From the NCBI RefSeq assembly GCF_027625935.1, contig NZ_CP115300.1, positions 1,364,001-1,428,000 of the forward strand: a stretch of 64,000 nucleotides of DNA, read 5' to 3'. The position numbers were made by a program, and so were the translations under genes. Shown here in pieces: positions 8,344 to 16,802 of this stretch (its first letter is position 1; every line of letters begins with the position of its first letter). This DNA is from Streptomyces camelliae. Its GTDB lineage: Bacteria > Actinomycetota > Actinomycetes > Streptomycetales > Streptomycetaceae. The notes beneath the pieces are model-generated. The model searched no databases and was not told the DNA's origin. It saw only the letters and a program-made list of their open reading frames with translations.

Positions 8344-9861
8344 ATGCTCCCGGGAGAGGATCGTGCCGCCCGACGGGTGCTGACGGTCTGCCTGGCCGCC
8401 GGGGTGACCACCCTGCTCGACCAGTCGGTCCTCAACATCGCCGTCCCGGCCCTGCGTCGTTCGCTGTCCGTCGGCGCCACCGACGTGCAGTGGATCGTGG
8501 CCGGGTACTCGCTCGCCTTCGGACTGGCCCTGGTGCCCGGCGGCCGGCTCGGGGATGTGCGCGGCCGCAAGCCCCTTTTCCTGCTGGGCCTTTCGGTGTT
8601 CGTACTGTGCGGCCTGGTCGCGGCGACGGCCACCGCCGCGACCACCGTGGTGGCGGCGCGGCTGGTGCAGGGGGCGGGGGCCGGGCTGGTCAACTCGCAG
8701 GTGATCGGCACCCTTCAGGACGTCTTCCAGGGGGTGGAGCGGGCCCGCGCGCTCGGCCTGTACGCGGTCACGGGCGGGGTCGCCGCCGCACTCGGGCCGG
8801 CGCTGAGCGGCGTCCTGGTCGCGTGGTGCGGACCGGACACCGGCTGGCGGGTGTGTCTGCTGCTGAGCACGCCCTGCGGTCTGGTCACCCTGTGGCTGGC
8901 GGCCCGCCGGCTGCCCCCGGCCCGGCGGGCGCCGGCGGCCGGCGGGGTCGATCTGTGGGGCATCGGATGCGTGGCCGCGCTGACGCTGTCGCTGATGCTG
9001 CCGTTCATCCGTCCGCCCGGCAGCGTCCGCACGGCATTGCTGTGGGCGGGGGCGGCGGCCGGGGCGGCGGGCGCGCTGGCGCTCGGGCAGTGGTGGCGGA
9101 TGCGCGGGGGCCGCCCGCCGCTGGTGCATCCGTCCTTGGTGCGGTCGGCACCGTACGCGCTGGGCACCGCGGTGGCGATGGCCCAGTTCGGCTCCTCGCT
9201 GGCAGCGGGTCTGGTGCTCACCCTGTTCCTCCAGTCGGGCCTCGGTCTGTCCGCGCCGGCCACGGCGGCGGTGACCCTGCCGTCGGCCGTCGCGATGGGC
9301 CTGGCGTCCGCGGTGGCCTGGCGGGTCGTACGGCGGCTGGGCGAGCGGACGGTGACGGCCGGTCTGGCGCTGGGCGTCCTCGCGTTCCTGTCCGCCGCGC
9401 TGGCCACGGCGGTGCTTCCCGCCGCCGCGCTGCCGTACGCGCTGGCCCTGGCCCAGCTGGGCTCCGGCGCCGCGTCCGGGCTGACCGTCTCGCCCAACCA
9501 GGCCCGGGTGCTGCAGCACGCGCCCGTCGAAGCGGCCGGGGTGGCGGGCGGCATCCTGCAGATGGCGCAGCGCGTGGCGGCCGCGGTGTGCCTGAGCGCC
9601 GTCTCCGGGGTCTACCTGCGGAACGCGACCGGTACGACCGGCTCACCCCGCACCGCGTACACCCAGGCCATCCTGATCTGCGCGGGCCTGCTCACGGCGG
9701 CCCTGCCCCTGTCTCTCCTCGGCCCGGGCCACCGCCGCGGCCGCAGGAGCGGTGGAGCGGTCGCCGACGGGACGGGCGTGAGCCCTGCCGATCAGGCGCC
9801 ACGATTGCACGCGTACGAACATCCGCCCACTGCTCCCGGGCCCGGGCCACGCTCTGGGTGA
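8344..9861 (+). CDS. MFS drug exporter, DHA2 type
   Basis: 505 residues from ATG 8344 with about 14 hydrophobic segments, the count of the DHA2 (EmrB/QacA) branch. Family signatures are visible: LDQSVLNIAVPALRRSL in helix 1, the motif A-like GGRLGDVRGRKPLF between helices 2 and 3, and motif C-like VTGGVAAALGPALSGVL in helix 5. It should export small hydrophobic compounds by proton antiport; the substrate is not predictable. The reading frame extends upstream to 8233, but that stretch lacks family features. No adjacent TetR or MarR regulator is seen. Confidence 0.85.
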   Translation: MLPGEDRAARRVLTVCLAAGVTTLLDQSVLNIAVPALRRSLSVGATDVQWIVAGYSLAFGLALVPGGRLGDVRGRKPLFLLGLSVFVLCGLVAATATAATTVVAARLVQGAGAGLVNSQVIGTLQDVFQGVERARALGLYAVTGGVAAALGPALSGVLVAWCGPDTGWRVCLLLSTPCGLVTLWLAARRLPPARRAPAAGGVDLWGIGCVAALTLSLMLPFIRPPGSVRTALLWAGAAAGAAGALALGQWWRMRGGRPPLVHPSLVRSAPYALGTAVAMAQFGSSLAAGLVLTLFLQSGLGLSAPATAAVTLPSAVAMGLASAVAWRVVRRLGERTVTAGLALGVLAFLSAALATAVLPAAALPYALALAQLGSGAASGLTVSPNQARVLQHAPVEAAGVAGGILQMAQRVAAAVCLSAVSGVYLRNATGTTGSPRTAYTQAILICAGLLTAALPLSLLGPGHRRGRRSGGAVADGTGVSPADQAPRLHAYEHPPTAPGPGPRSG

Positions 9862-9942
9862 GGATGACTGCATGCTCATCGTCCTCGGCGGTCACCTACG
9901 AGCCATGGCACCACCACCGTGCACAGTGAGGAGAGGATCACC

Positions 9943-10317
9943 GTGATCACCGGTTATGTCATCGGCGAAGCGCTGCGTCCCGGCTCCGAGTTCGTCCCGC
10001 CGGCCGGGCTGCGGCTGCGCAAGGTCGGGCGGATCGACATGTCCGAGAGCGCGGCCGACGGACAGCCGCCGCACTGGACCCTCGTCGAGTGGGAGACCGA
10101 CGGGGACGATGTCGCCGGCCTCGCGCAGGCGCTCGCCGACGTGCTGGAGCCCGCGCTCGGCTGGTATGCCGACTTCACCGCCGGCGACGAACGGGTCGTC
10201 GTCTTCGCCGGGAAGGTGTTCCGCTACCGGCAGGGCGACGAGGCCGGCCGCGCCGCGGCGATCGCCTACGGCAGGTCCGTGGGCACCCCGGCTCACCAGC
10301 TCGACTGGCGGGAGTGA
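9943..10317 (+). CDS. Conserved hypothetical protein, 124 aa
   Basis: Small soluble protein beginning MITGYVIGEALRPGS. GTG 9943 is preceded by GAGGAGAGG six bases upstream, which fixes the start. No cysteines, membrane helices or known motif are seen. It has segments WTLVEWETDGDDVAGLAQAL and LGWYADFTAGDERVVVFAGK, an alpha-beta pattern. Similar short proteins are widespread in Streptomyces. I cannot assign a function. It runs convergent to the degraded monooxygenase gene on the other strand. Confidence 0.75.
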   Translation: MITGYVIGEALRPGSEFVPPAGLRLRKVGRIDMSESAADGQPPHWTLVEWETDGDDVAGLAQALADVLEPALGWYADFTAGDERVVVFAGKVFRYRQGDEAGRAAAIAYGRSVGTPAHQLDWRE

Positions 10318-10333
10318 GCCGGGGACGCCCGCG

Positions 10334-10923
10334 TCAGCCCCGCTGTCTGCGCCGCCACTCCTGCGCGAGCAGCTCGTAGGAGCGGACCCGGTCCGCGTGG
10401 TCGTGCGTGATGGTGATGAGGAGTTCGTCGGCGCCGGTGGCCTCGCGGAGCTGTTCGAGCCGGTCCGCCACCCGGGCCCGGGGAAGGAGAAGCGGGGCGG
10501 GACGAGCAGGCCGTTCGGCGCGCGGCCGTCGACCACCGGGAGGACTGTGGGGGGCGCGGTCGCCCGCGACGACGGCGGACCGCCTCCGGAGCGGCCGAGG
10601 CCCAGGTCGAGCCGGCCCGGATACAGGGCGTCGACCAGGCCGAACTCCTCGACCGTGGACAGCGCGGTGCGGTGGCCGAGCTGGACGGCGCCGGAGCCGA
10701 GCCGGATCGTGGAGGTCGCGCCGGCGGTCAGGGCCAGCAGGACCGCGGGCGACGTGCCCGCCACGCCCGGGTTGAGATGGTGCTCGGCGAACCAGTAGCG
10801 GGTGTAGCCGAACTCCTCGGCGCGGCGGGCGAGATCGATCGAGTTGCGCAGCGCCTCGGACGCGCTCGAACCGGATGCGATGGGCACCAGGTCGAGGACG
10901 CCGAGCGGTGTGCCGGAGGACAT
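10334..10923 (-). pseudogene. LLM-class flavin monooxygenase (MsnO8-like), internally deleted and frameshifted
   Basis: The N-terminal ~120 residues are a normal luciferase-like monooxygenase start (PLGVLDLVPIASG, then GYTRYWFAEHHLNPGVAGT and GRLDLGLGRSG). The C-terminal 45 residues (ADRLEQLREATGADELLIT, ending SYELLAQEWRRRQRG) are intact but in another frame. About 200 central residues are missing; the join lies near 10471-10485 in a GC run. The start at 10923 follows CAGGAG eight bases upstream, and an earlier ATG overlaps the upstream stop (TGATG). It is the last member of the sulfur operon and is probably non-functional. Confidence 0.8.
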
Positions 10924-10928
10924 GGGCA

Positions 10929-12002
10929 TCACTCCTGAGCGGGTTCGGGCAGGACCGGTGCCCAGGGGAACGGCGGGTCCGGTATGTCCTTGCGCAGGAC
11001 GGGGGCGACCTCCGACTGGAACAGCTCCAGGGAGGCCCGGTGCCGGCTGCCGGTCAGCCCGCTCGCGTCGGCCTGGACGTGCTGCACGGTGTGCCCGAAC
11101 CGTTCGTGATAGCGGTGCACCTTGTCGATGACCTGCTGCGGACTGCCGATCAGGGCCGAGCTGCGTTCGACGAAATCCTCCAGCGTCTCGAAGACCACCG
11201 GCAGGCCCGTCCGCTTCTGGAACGCCAGATTGCTCTCGGAAACGGGCCGGTAGACCTCCAGCGCCTGCTGGGACGTGGGGGCCACGTACAGGCCCGCCGA
11301 GCCCGCGCCGACGGCGATGTCCGCCGGGTCGTGGCCGTGGTGCTCCCAGCGCTCCCGGTAGTACCGGATCAGCTCGGCGTAGGGCTCGATGGGGTGGGTG
11401 ACGTTCGCCGAGAACAGCGGGTCGCCGTAGCGGGCGGCCAGGTCCACCGACTCCTTGCTGGTGGCGCTGCCGTGCCAGACCCGGACCGGCTGCTGGTACG
11501 GCCGCGGCCACGCCTCGGCATCCTTCAGCGGCGGGCGGAAGCGGGTGTCGGCGGTGACCTTGTCCTGCCGCCACAGCCGCCGGAACACCTCGTAGCTCTC
11601 GGCGTTGCGGTCCCACTGGTCCTCGGGTGTGACCTGGAACAGTTCCCGCTGGGCCGCGCCGTTGCCCTTGCCGATGATCAGGTCCAGGCGGCCGTCGGCG
11701 AGGTGGTCCAGCGTCGCGTAGTCCTCGTAGGCCCGGACCGGGTCCAGCAGGCTGAGTGTCGTCACGGCGGTGAAGAGCCGGATGCGCCGGGTCAGTGCGG
11801 CGATGTGGCTCAGGACCACCGTCGGCGCGGAGGAGATGAACGGCCGCTCGTGCCGCTCCCCCACACCGAACCCGTCGAAGCCGAGCTCCTCGGCCAGCAC
11901 CGCGTTGTCCAGGACCTCGCGGAAGCGGTCGTGCGTGGGCTTCTGGACACCGGTGACCGGGTCGGGCCGGTGCACGATGAGCGTGATCGCGAGGAACTTC
12001 AC
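10929..12002 (-). CDS. LLM-class flavin-dependent monooxygenase
   Basis: 357 residues of the luciferase-like TIM-barrel family that uses reduced flavin from a separate reductase. Seen motifs include EELGFDGFGVGERHERPF near the start, ADGRLDLIIGKGNG, and VRVWHGSATSKESVDLAARY. The GTG start at 12002 overlaps the TGA of the preceding gene (GTGA), so translation is coupled. It belongs to an operon of flavin monooxygenases led by a sulfur-type leader peptide, which suggests release of sulfite or thiol from organosulfur compounds. Exact substrate unknown. Confidence 0.85.
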   Translation of the reverse strand: MKFLAITLIVHRPDPVTGVQKPTHDRFREVLDNAVLAEELGFDGFGVGERHERPFISSAPTVVLSHIAALTRRIRLFTAVTTLSLLDPVRAYEDYATLDHLADGRLDLIIGKGNGAAQRELFQVTPEDQWDRNAESYEVFRRLWRQDKVTADTRFRPPLKDAEAWPRPYQQPVRVWHGSATSKESVDLAARYGDPLFSANVTHPIEPYAELIRYYRERWEHHGHDPADIAVGAGSAGLYVAPTSQQALEVYRPVSESNLAFQKRTGLPVVFETLEDFVERSSALIGSPQQVIDKVHRYHERFGHTVQHVQADASGLTGSRHRASLELFQSEVAPVLRKDIPDPPFPWAPVLPEPAQE

Positions 12003-13381
12003 GATGCGGCCCGCTCGGACGAGCCGGCGGGGCGGGCGTCCGGGTGGGCGAGGCCCAGGTGGTCGCGGAGGGTGGTGCCCTCGTAGTCGGTGCGGAAGAC
12101 GCCCTGCTCCTGGAGCAGGGGGACGACCCGGTCGGCGAAGCCGTCGAGGCCGCCGGGGGTGATGTGCGGGACGAGGATGAAGCCGTCGGAGGCGTCCGCC
12201 TGCACGAAGTCGTTGATCGTCCGCGCGACGGTGGCCGCGGAGCCGACGAAGGTCTGCCGGGTGCCGGTGTTGATGACCAGCTCGCGGATGGACCACTTGT
12301 TGGCCTCGGCGAGCTGCCGCCACTCACGGGCGATGGCGACCGGGTCCCGGTACATCCGCACCTGGGCGCGGCCCTTGGAGATGTGCTCCTCGGCAACGAG
12401 CGGGTCGATGTCCGGCAGCGGCCCCTCCGGGTCGTAGGCCGACAGGTCGCGGTTCCAGACGAACTCCAGGTGCTTGATGGCGGTCGCGCCGCTGACCTGC
12501 TGCCGGCGCACCTCGCGGGCGAGTTCGGCGGCCTCCTGGTCGGTGTCGCCGAGGATGTACGTCGCCGCGGGCAGGATGAGCAGCTGGTCGGGGCGGCGGC
12601 CGTACCGGGCGAGGCGGGACTTGACGTCGGTGTAGAAGGCCTGGCCCTCCTTCAGGGTGGAGTAGCGGCTGAAGATGGCGTCCGCGCCGGACGCGGCGAA
12701 CTCGCGGCCCTCGTCGGAGTCGCCGGCCTGGAAGATCACCGGGCGGCCCTGCGGGGAGCGGGGCACGTTGAAGCGGCCGTGGATGTCGAAGTGCTGCCCC
12801 TGGTGTGTGAAGGCCCCGGCCTTGGCGTCGCGGAGGAAGGTGCCGGTGGCCTGGTCGGCGAGGATCTCGTCGCCGTGCCAGGAGTCGAACAGCTCGTGCG
12901 CGGTGGCGAGGAACTCCTTGGCCCGGGAGTAGCGCTCGTCCTGGGGCAGGAAGCCGCCGCGGCGGAAGTTCTCGCCGGTGAAGGCGTCCCAGGAGGTGAC
13001 CACGTTCCAGGCGGCGCGGCCGCCGGAGAGATGGTCGAGGCTCGCGAACTGGCGGGCCACCTCGTAGGGCTCGTTGAACGTGGAGTTGATGGTGCCGGTC
13101 AGCCCGAGCCGGTCGGTGACGGCGGCGAGCGCGGCCAGCACGGTGAAGGTGTCCGGACGCCCGACGACGTCCAAGTCGTAGATCTTCCCGCCCTGTTCGC
13201 GCAGCCGCAGGCCTTCGGCGAGGAACAGGAAGTCGAACTTGGCGCGTTCGGCGGTGCGCGCGAAGTGGGCGAAGGAGCTGAACTCGATGTGGCTGCCGGC
13301 GGCCGGGTCGCTCCACACGGTGGTGTTGTTGACGCCGGGGAAGTGGGCGGCCAGGTGGATCTGCTTCAGGGGCTTGCTCAT
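11999..13381 (-). CDS. NtaA/SnaA/SoxA-family FMN-dependent monooxygenase
   Basis: 460 residues, the typical length for this branch of luciferase-like monooxygenases (nitrilotriacetate, DszA-like sulfone and pristinamycin oxidases). Visible family segments: IHLAAHFPGVNNTTVWSDP, FDFLFLAEGLRLREQ, TGRLGL-like DRLGLTGTINSTFNEPYEVA, SGGRAAWNVVTSWDAFTGEN, and PVIFQAGDSDEGREFAA. It needs FMNH2 from a reductase not encoded here. In this operon with a cysteine-type leader it most likely attacks organosulfur compounds. Start ATG 13381 is the only sensible one. Confidence 0.88.
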   Translation of the reverse strand: MSKPLKQIHLAAHFPGVNNTTVWSDPAAGSHIEFSSFAHFARTAERAKFDFLFLAEGLRLREQGGKIYDLDVVGRPDTFTVLAALAAVTDRLGLTGTINSTFNEPYEVARQFASLDHLSGGRAAWNVVTSWDAFTGENFRRGGFLPQDERYSRAKEFLATAHELFDSWHGDEILADQATGTFLRDAKAGAFTHQGQHFDIHGRFNVPRSPQGRPVIFQAGDSDEGREFAASGADAIFSRYSTLKEGQAFYTDVKSRLARYGRRPDQLLILPAATYILGDTDQEAAELAREVRRQQVSGATAIKHLEFVWNRDLSAYDPEGPLPDIDPLVAEEHISKGRAQVRMYRDPVAIAREWRQLAEANKWSIRELVINTGTRQTFVGSAATVARTINDFVQADASDGFILVPHITPGGLDGFADRVVPLLQEQGVFRTDYEGTTLRDHLGLAHPDARPAGSSERAAS

Positions 13382-13407
13382 GGGGTGCGGTCGTCCTCTC
13401 CGGCTGT

Positions 13408-14610
13408 TCAGGCGGCTGCGTAGCGGTTGGCGGGGCGGGCGAGGCCCAGCAGGCCGCGCAGCGTGCCGGCCTCGTAGGCGTCCCGGAAGCGGCCCCGGCG
13501 CTGGAGTTCGGGTACCAGGTCGCGGCTGATGCGGGGCAGGTCGTGGCCGGCGACGGCGGGCCGCAGCCGGAACCCGGTCAGCCCGGCCGACGCCAGCTCC
13601 TCCAGCAGATCGGCCAGTTGGGCAGCCGTACCGGTGAAGATCCGGGCGTCGCTGGTGTACGGCTCACCGGCGAGCGTGTCCAGGCGGTCGCGGCGGGCCT
13701 CCGCCTCGGCCCGGCTGTCGTCGAGGAGGACGACGAGGTCGCCGAAGACGTGCAGGGTCTGACCGGCCCGGCCCGCCGCCTCCTGCTCGGCGCGGATCTC
13801 GGTGACGATCGCGCGGGCCTGCGCCGCGTCGTGCGGGGTGACGTAGCCGACGTCGGCCTGCCTTGCCACGAGCCGGTACGGCACCGTCTGGTGGGCGAGG
13901 GCGGTGACCAGCGGCTGGCCCTGCGGCGGCCGGGGCGTGATGGACGGGCCCTTGACGTTGAAGAAGCGGCCTTCGAACCCGATGTAGTGCAGCTTGTCCC
14001 GGTCGATGAAGCGGCCGGTCGCCGCGTCCCGTATCTCGGCGTCGTCCTCCCAGCTGTCCCAGAGCCGGCGCACCACCTCGACGTAGTCGGCGGCCTCGTC
14101 GAACAGCTCGGTGACGACCTCCTGCGCGGCCGGGCTGTCATAGGCCTCGATCCGGCCGATGGTACGGCGGCCGAAGTGGGCGGCCTCGTTCGGCCGGCCG
14201 CTGATCTGCACGCGCAGGCCCGCACGGCCGGTGCTCACATAGTCGAGGGTGGCGATCGCCTTGGAGATGTGGAACGGCTCGGTGTGCGTGGCCACCACGG
14301 TCGGGACCAGGCCTATGTGCCGGGTGAGCGGCGCGACCCGGGAGGCGATGAGCACCGCGTCGAGCCGGCCGCGGACCTGGTCGGTGCGCTCGTCGGGGTC
14401 GAAGAGGTGCGAGGACTGCGGACCGAGGCCGTCCTCGACGGTCACGAAGTCGAGCAGACCGCGCTCGGCCTCGGCGACCAGGTCGGCCCAGTAGCCGGCG
14501 GTGAACAGCTCGCGGGGGCGGGCGACCGGCTCACGCCAGGAGGCGGGGTGCCAGCCGGTGCCGTCCAGGGCGACGGCGAGGTGCAGACGGGAAGGGGGAG
14601 TTGAGGACAC
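13408..14610 (-). CDS. LLM-class flavin-dependent monooxygenase, first gene of sulfur operon
   Basis: 400 residues. The luciferase-like fold is indicated by LLDFVTVEDGLGPQSSHLF, ATLDYVSTGRAGLRVQISGR and FFNVKGPSITPRPPQGQPLV. It is the first structural gene after leader peptide 1, with 106 bases between them, and is followed by the NtaA-like gene after 26 bases. Three monooxygenases in one operon suggest successive or alternative oxidation of sulfur compounds. ATG 14610 is preceded by AAGGAAGG, a good ribosome binding site. Confidence 0.85.
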   Translation of the reverse strand: MSSTPPSRLHLAVALDGTGWHPASWREPVARPRELFTAGYWADLVAEAERGLLDFVTVEDGLGPQSSHLFDPDERTDQVRGRLDAVLIASRVAPLTRHIGLVPTVVATHTEPFHISKAIATLDYVSTGRAGLRVQISGRPNEAAHFGRRTIGRIEAYDSPAAQEVVTELFDEAADYVEVVRRLWDSWEDDAEIRDAATGRFIDRDKLHYIGFEGRFFNVKGPSITPRPPQGQPLVTALAHQTVPYRLVARQADVGYVTPHDAAQARAIVTEIRAEQEAAGRAGQTLHVFGDLVVLLDDSRAEAEARRDRLDTLAGEPYTSDARIFTGTAAQLADLLEELASAGLTGFRLRPAVAGHDLPRISRDLVPELQRRGRFRDAYEAGTLRGLLGLARPANRYAAA

Positions 14611-14716
14611 GACGGTGCCTTCCTTGGGATCCGTACGAGGGTGGGCACGGCGGACACCGGCTCGCGGGGACGGGCGTCCGCTCGGCGAAGACGCGGCCTT
14701 GCGGCCGGGAAGAAGG

Positions 14717-14827
14717 TCAGTGGCGACAGAGCGCGGCGGACACGCGCTGGAGGTCTATGTGCGGCCGGGAGTGCAGACGGACGGAGCGGTATGGGTGCGG
14801 CAGGCACGGCGGGAGCACGCGGGTCAC
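14717..14827 (-). CDS. Leader peptide 1 (sulfur-type, 36 aa)
   Basis: A 36-codon GTG-started frame with GGAGG eight bases upstream. It ends LHSRPHIDLQRVSAALCRH, matching the (R)HIDLxRVxSALC pattern of leader peptides that precede cysteine and sulfur genes in Streptomyces. Two more peptides of this kind lie at 18751-18900 and 20090-20215. It precedes the monooxygenase operon. Weak hairpins lie between it and the first gene (14694-14707; a 6-bp stem pairing 14650-14655 with 14676-14681). It probably controls the operon through translation of its C-terminal part. Confidence 0.7.
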   Translation of the reverse strand: MTRVLPPCLPHPYRSVRLHSRPHIDLQRVSAALCRH

Positions 14828-15160
14828 GTCCGTCGCCTCCGTCCGTTCGGTCCGTCGGCCGGAGCGGGTCGTCTCGCCCGCCCGGCACATCTCGTCAACA
14901 CTCACAACGCGCCGCCCGCTTCGGTTGTTCCCGCGCTGCGGACCCGCACGATCCGCGAGCGGCGGCGCAGGGTGAACCCGATCGACTCGTAGAGCCGGAT
15001 CGCCGGGGCGTTGTCCGCGGCGGCGTGCAGGAACGGCGTGTCCCCACGCTCCCGGATCCCCCACGCGACCGCCCGGACCAGCCGGGTGGCCAGCCCCAGG
15101 CCGCGGTACCCGGGGTCGGTGCACACGGCGCTGATCTCGGTCCAGCCGGGCAGCCGCAGC

Positions 15161-15206
15161 CTCCCCCAGCCTTCGGCCGGGGGGGGACCCCCATCTCGCT
15201 GCGCTC
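15161..15206. repeat. Short palindromic repeat, copy A (46 bp, in GNAT pseudogene)
   Basis: Contains CTCCCCCAGCCTTCGGCCGG, eight G, then ACCCCCATCTCGCTGCGCTC. CCCCCAGCC/GGCCG and GGGG/CCCC parts can fold back. It differs from copy B by two extra G and one T/G change; the two extra bases shift the reading frame. It begins exactly at a GAGCG in the gene. Confidence 0.8.
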
Positions 15207-15572
15207 GCCCGCCATCGCGACCAGCCGCCCCTCGTGCCGGATGCCGAGGTAGGTGCCCATCTCGACGGTGCGCTTGAGGAACGGACCGGGCCGGGTGCGG
15301 GCGACGAGGTCGAGGATCTCGGGGACGTCGGCGGGCCCGAGCCGCACCGCCTCCGGCGCGGGCTCGGCGCGCAGCGGGTGTCCACCAACTGCACGCCCTC
15401 GCCCTCGCCTTCGGCCCGCCAGCCGTCGGGTACCCGGTCGACGGGCTTGATCCGTACGGCGGCTCCCGGGCCGACGAGCGTGCGCAGGTCGTCCCAGGCG
15501 GCCGGGTCCGCCGGGTCGGCGAGCGCGGCGAAGGCGGAGATGCCGTCCTGGTAGCGGGCGGCGCGGCCGACA

Positions 15573-15616
15573 CTCCCCCAGCCTTCGGCCGGGGGGACCC
15601 CCATCTCGCTTCGCTC
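15573..15616. repeat. Short palindromic repeat, copy B (44 bp, in GNAT pseudogene)
   Basis: CTCCCCCAGCCTTCGGCCGG, four more G, then ACCCCCATCTCGCTTCGCTC. It is inserted at a GAGCG as in copy A and encodes a foreign SEMGVPPAEGWG segment in frame. Two copies in one gene at the same short target point to a mobile REP-like element. Confidence 0.8.
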
Positions 15617-15738
15617 GGCGAGGTGGGCGTGCGGGCCGTCGAGGGCGGCCCAGACGGCGTTGTCGAGGAGCGGGGTGTACGGGGGCACGAGGGCGGAGTC
15701 CTCTCTCGTATCGACTCGGCCAGGGGCATGACGGCTGG

Positions 15739-16758
15739 TCAGGAATTGCTGAGCGGCAGCCCCGGCGGGTTGATCTCGGACGTGGCGACGGCCTCGTTGG
15801 AGAGGTTGTAGGCGGCGAGCCACTTGGCGTACTGCCCGTTCTGGATCAGGTGGTTGATGGCGTCGGCGAGCGGCTTGGCGAGGCCGCTGTCCTTCTTGGC
15901 GGTGGCCGCGATCAGGCCCTGGAGGGAGGCGCCGGCGCCGGAGAAGGTGCCCGCGTTGCGGGTCGCCTGGGGGGTGTTCGCGGTCTTCTGGACCCGGTAG
16001 GCGACGCCGGGGTTGGGGCCGAAGTAGGCGTCGATCTTGCCGCTGTTCAGCGCCAGGCTGTAGGCGTTCTGGTCCGGGTAGTACTTGACGGTGAGCTTCT
16101 TGCCCTCCTTGGCCAGCTTGGCCTGCCACTCCAGCAGGATCTTCTCCTGGTTGGTGCCGGAGCCCACGCCCACCGTCTTGCCGGCGAGGTTCTCGTAGTT
16201 GCCGGCGAAGTTCCAGGTGCTCTTCGCTTGCGTCTCGAAGGCGAGGTTGTCCTTGCGGTAGGTGGCGAACTCGTACTTCTTCTTGCGCTCCTCGGTGTCG
16301 GTGACGTTGGAGAAGGCCACGTCGATCTTGCCGCTGTCGACGCCGACGAAGAGGTTCTCCCAGGTGAAGGTCCTGACCTCGGGCTTCAGGCCGAGCACGG
16401 CGGCGACCAGGCGGCCGAGGTCGGGCTCGGAGCCGGTGAGGGTCTTCTGGTCGCTGCCCACGTAGTCGAGCGGCGCGGACCCGGCGGGCAGGGCGCCGAC
16501 GCCGATGACGAGCTTGCCGCTCTTGCGGACGGCGGCGGGCAGTTCGGCGCTGATCGACTTCACCTCGGAGACCTTCAGCACGGTCTCCTTCGCGGCGCCG
16601 TTGGACACCCGGCCCACGGTGACCGTGCCCGCCGCGTCGGTCGTGGTCGCGGCCTCGCTGTCGCCCCCGCAGGCGGCGAGCCCGGTGGCGAGGGTGGCGA
16701 CGGCGGTCGCCGCGGTGATGCCTCTGATCAGGGCGCGTCGGGAAAGGTGGCTGGGCAT
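15739..16758 (-). CDS. Amino-acid/cystine-type ABC transporter substrate-binding lipoprotein
   Basis: 339 residues from ATG 16758, which AAGGACAG precedes at six bases. A signal peptide with RR (SRRALIRG) ends in the lipobox LAACGG, so it is a lipoprotein and possibly Tat-exported. The mature part is a type II periplasmic-binding fold: KLVIGVGALPAGSAPLDYV, GSEPDLGRLVAAVLGLKPEV, KIDVAFSNVTDTEERKKKYE and KIDAYFGPNPGVAYRVQ. This is the polar amino-acid family (PAAT). Position among sulfur genes and behind leader peptide 2 suggests a sulfur ligand such as cystine or an organosulfur compound. Confidence 0.88.
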   Translation of the reverse strand: MPSHLSRRALIRGITAATAVATLATGLAACGGDSEAATTTDAAGTVTVGRVSNGAAKETVLKVSEVKSISAELPAAVRKSGKLVIGVGALPAGSAPLDYVGSDQKTLTGSEPDLGRLVAAVLGLKPEVRTFTWENLFVGVDSGKIDVAFSNVTDTEERKKKYEFATYRKDNLAFETQAKSTWNFAGNYENLAGKTVGVGSGTNQEKILLEWQAKLAKEGKKLTVKYYPDQNAYSLALNSGKIDAYFGPNPGVAYRVQKTANTPQATRNAGTFSGAGASLQGLIAATAKKDSGLAKPLADAINHLIQNGQYAKWLAAYNLSNEAVATSEINPPGLPLSNS

Positions 16759-16802
16759 GGCTGTCCTTGTCATTCGGTGGGGCGGTGGGTCGGGTGGTGG
16801 CG

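Larger units (their letters stand above)
14902..15689 (-). pseudogene. GNAT N-acetyltransferase gene broken by two short repeat insertions and frameshifts
   Basis: Three frames together give a GNAT protein: VPPYTPLLDNAVWAALDGPH at the start (GTG 15689), AEPAPEAVRLGPADVPEILD and GTYLGIRHEGRLVAMAGER in the middle, and the acetyl-CoA site CTDPGYRGLGLATRLVRAV plus FLHAAADNAPAIRLYESIGF at the end. A frameshift lies near 15371-15380. A second comes from the repeat at 15161-15206. Another repeat at 15573-15616 adds about 15 foreign residues in frame. It sits between the ABC transporter and leader peptide 1. Its substrate is unknown, and it is probably inactive. Confidence 0.8.

Noticed and set aside
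15573..15616. Reading the repeat as a true protein segment of the GNAT family
   Set aside because: The same DNA occurs a second time in the gene in a different protein context and frame, so it is an inserted repeat.
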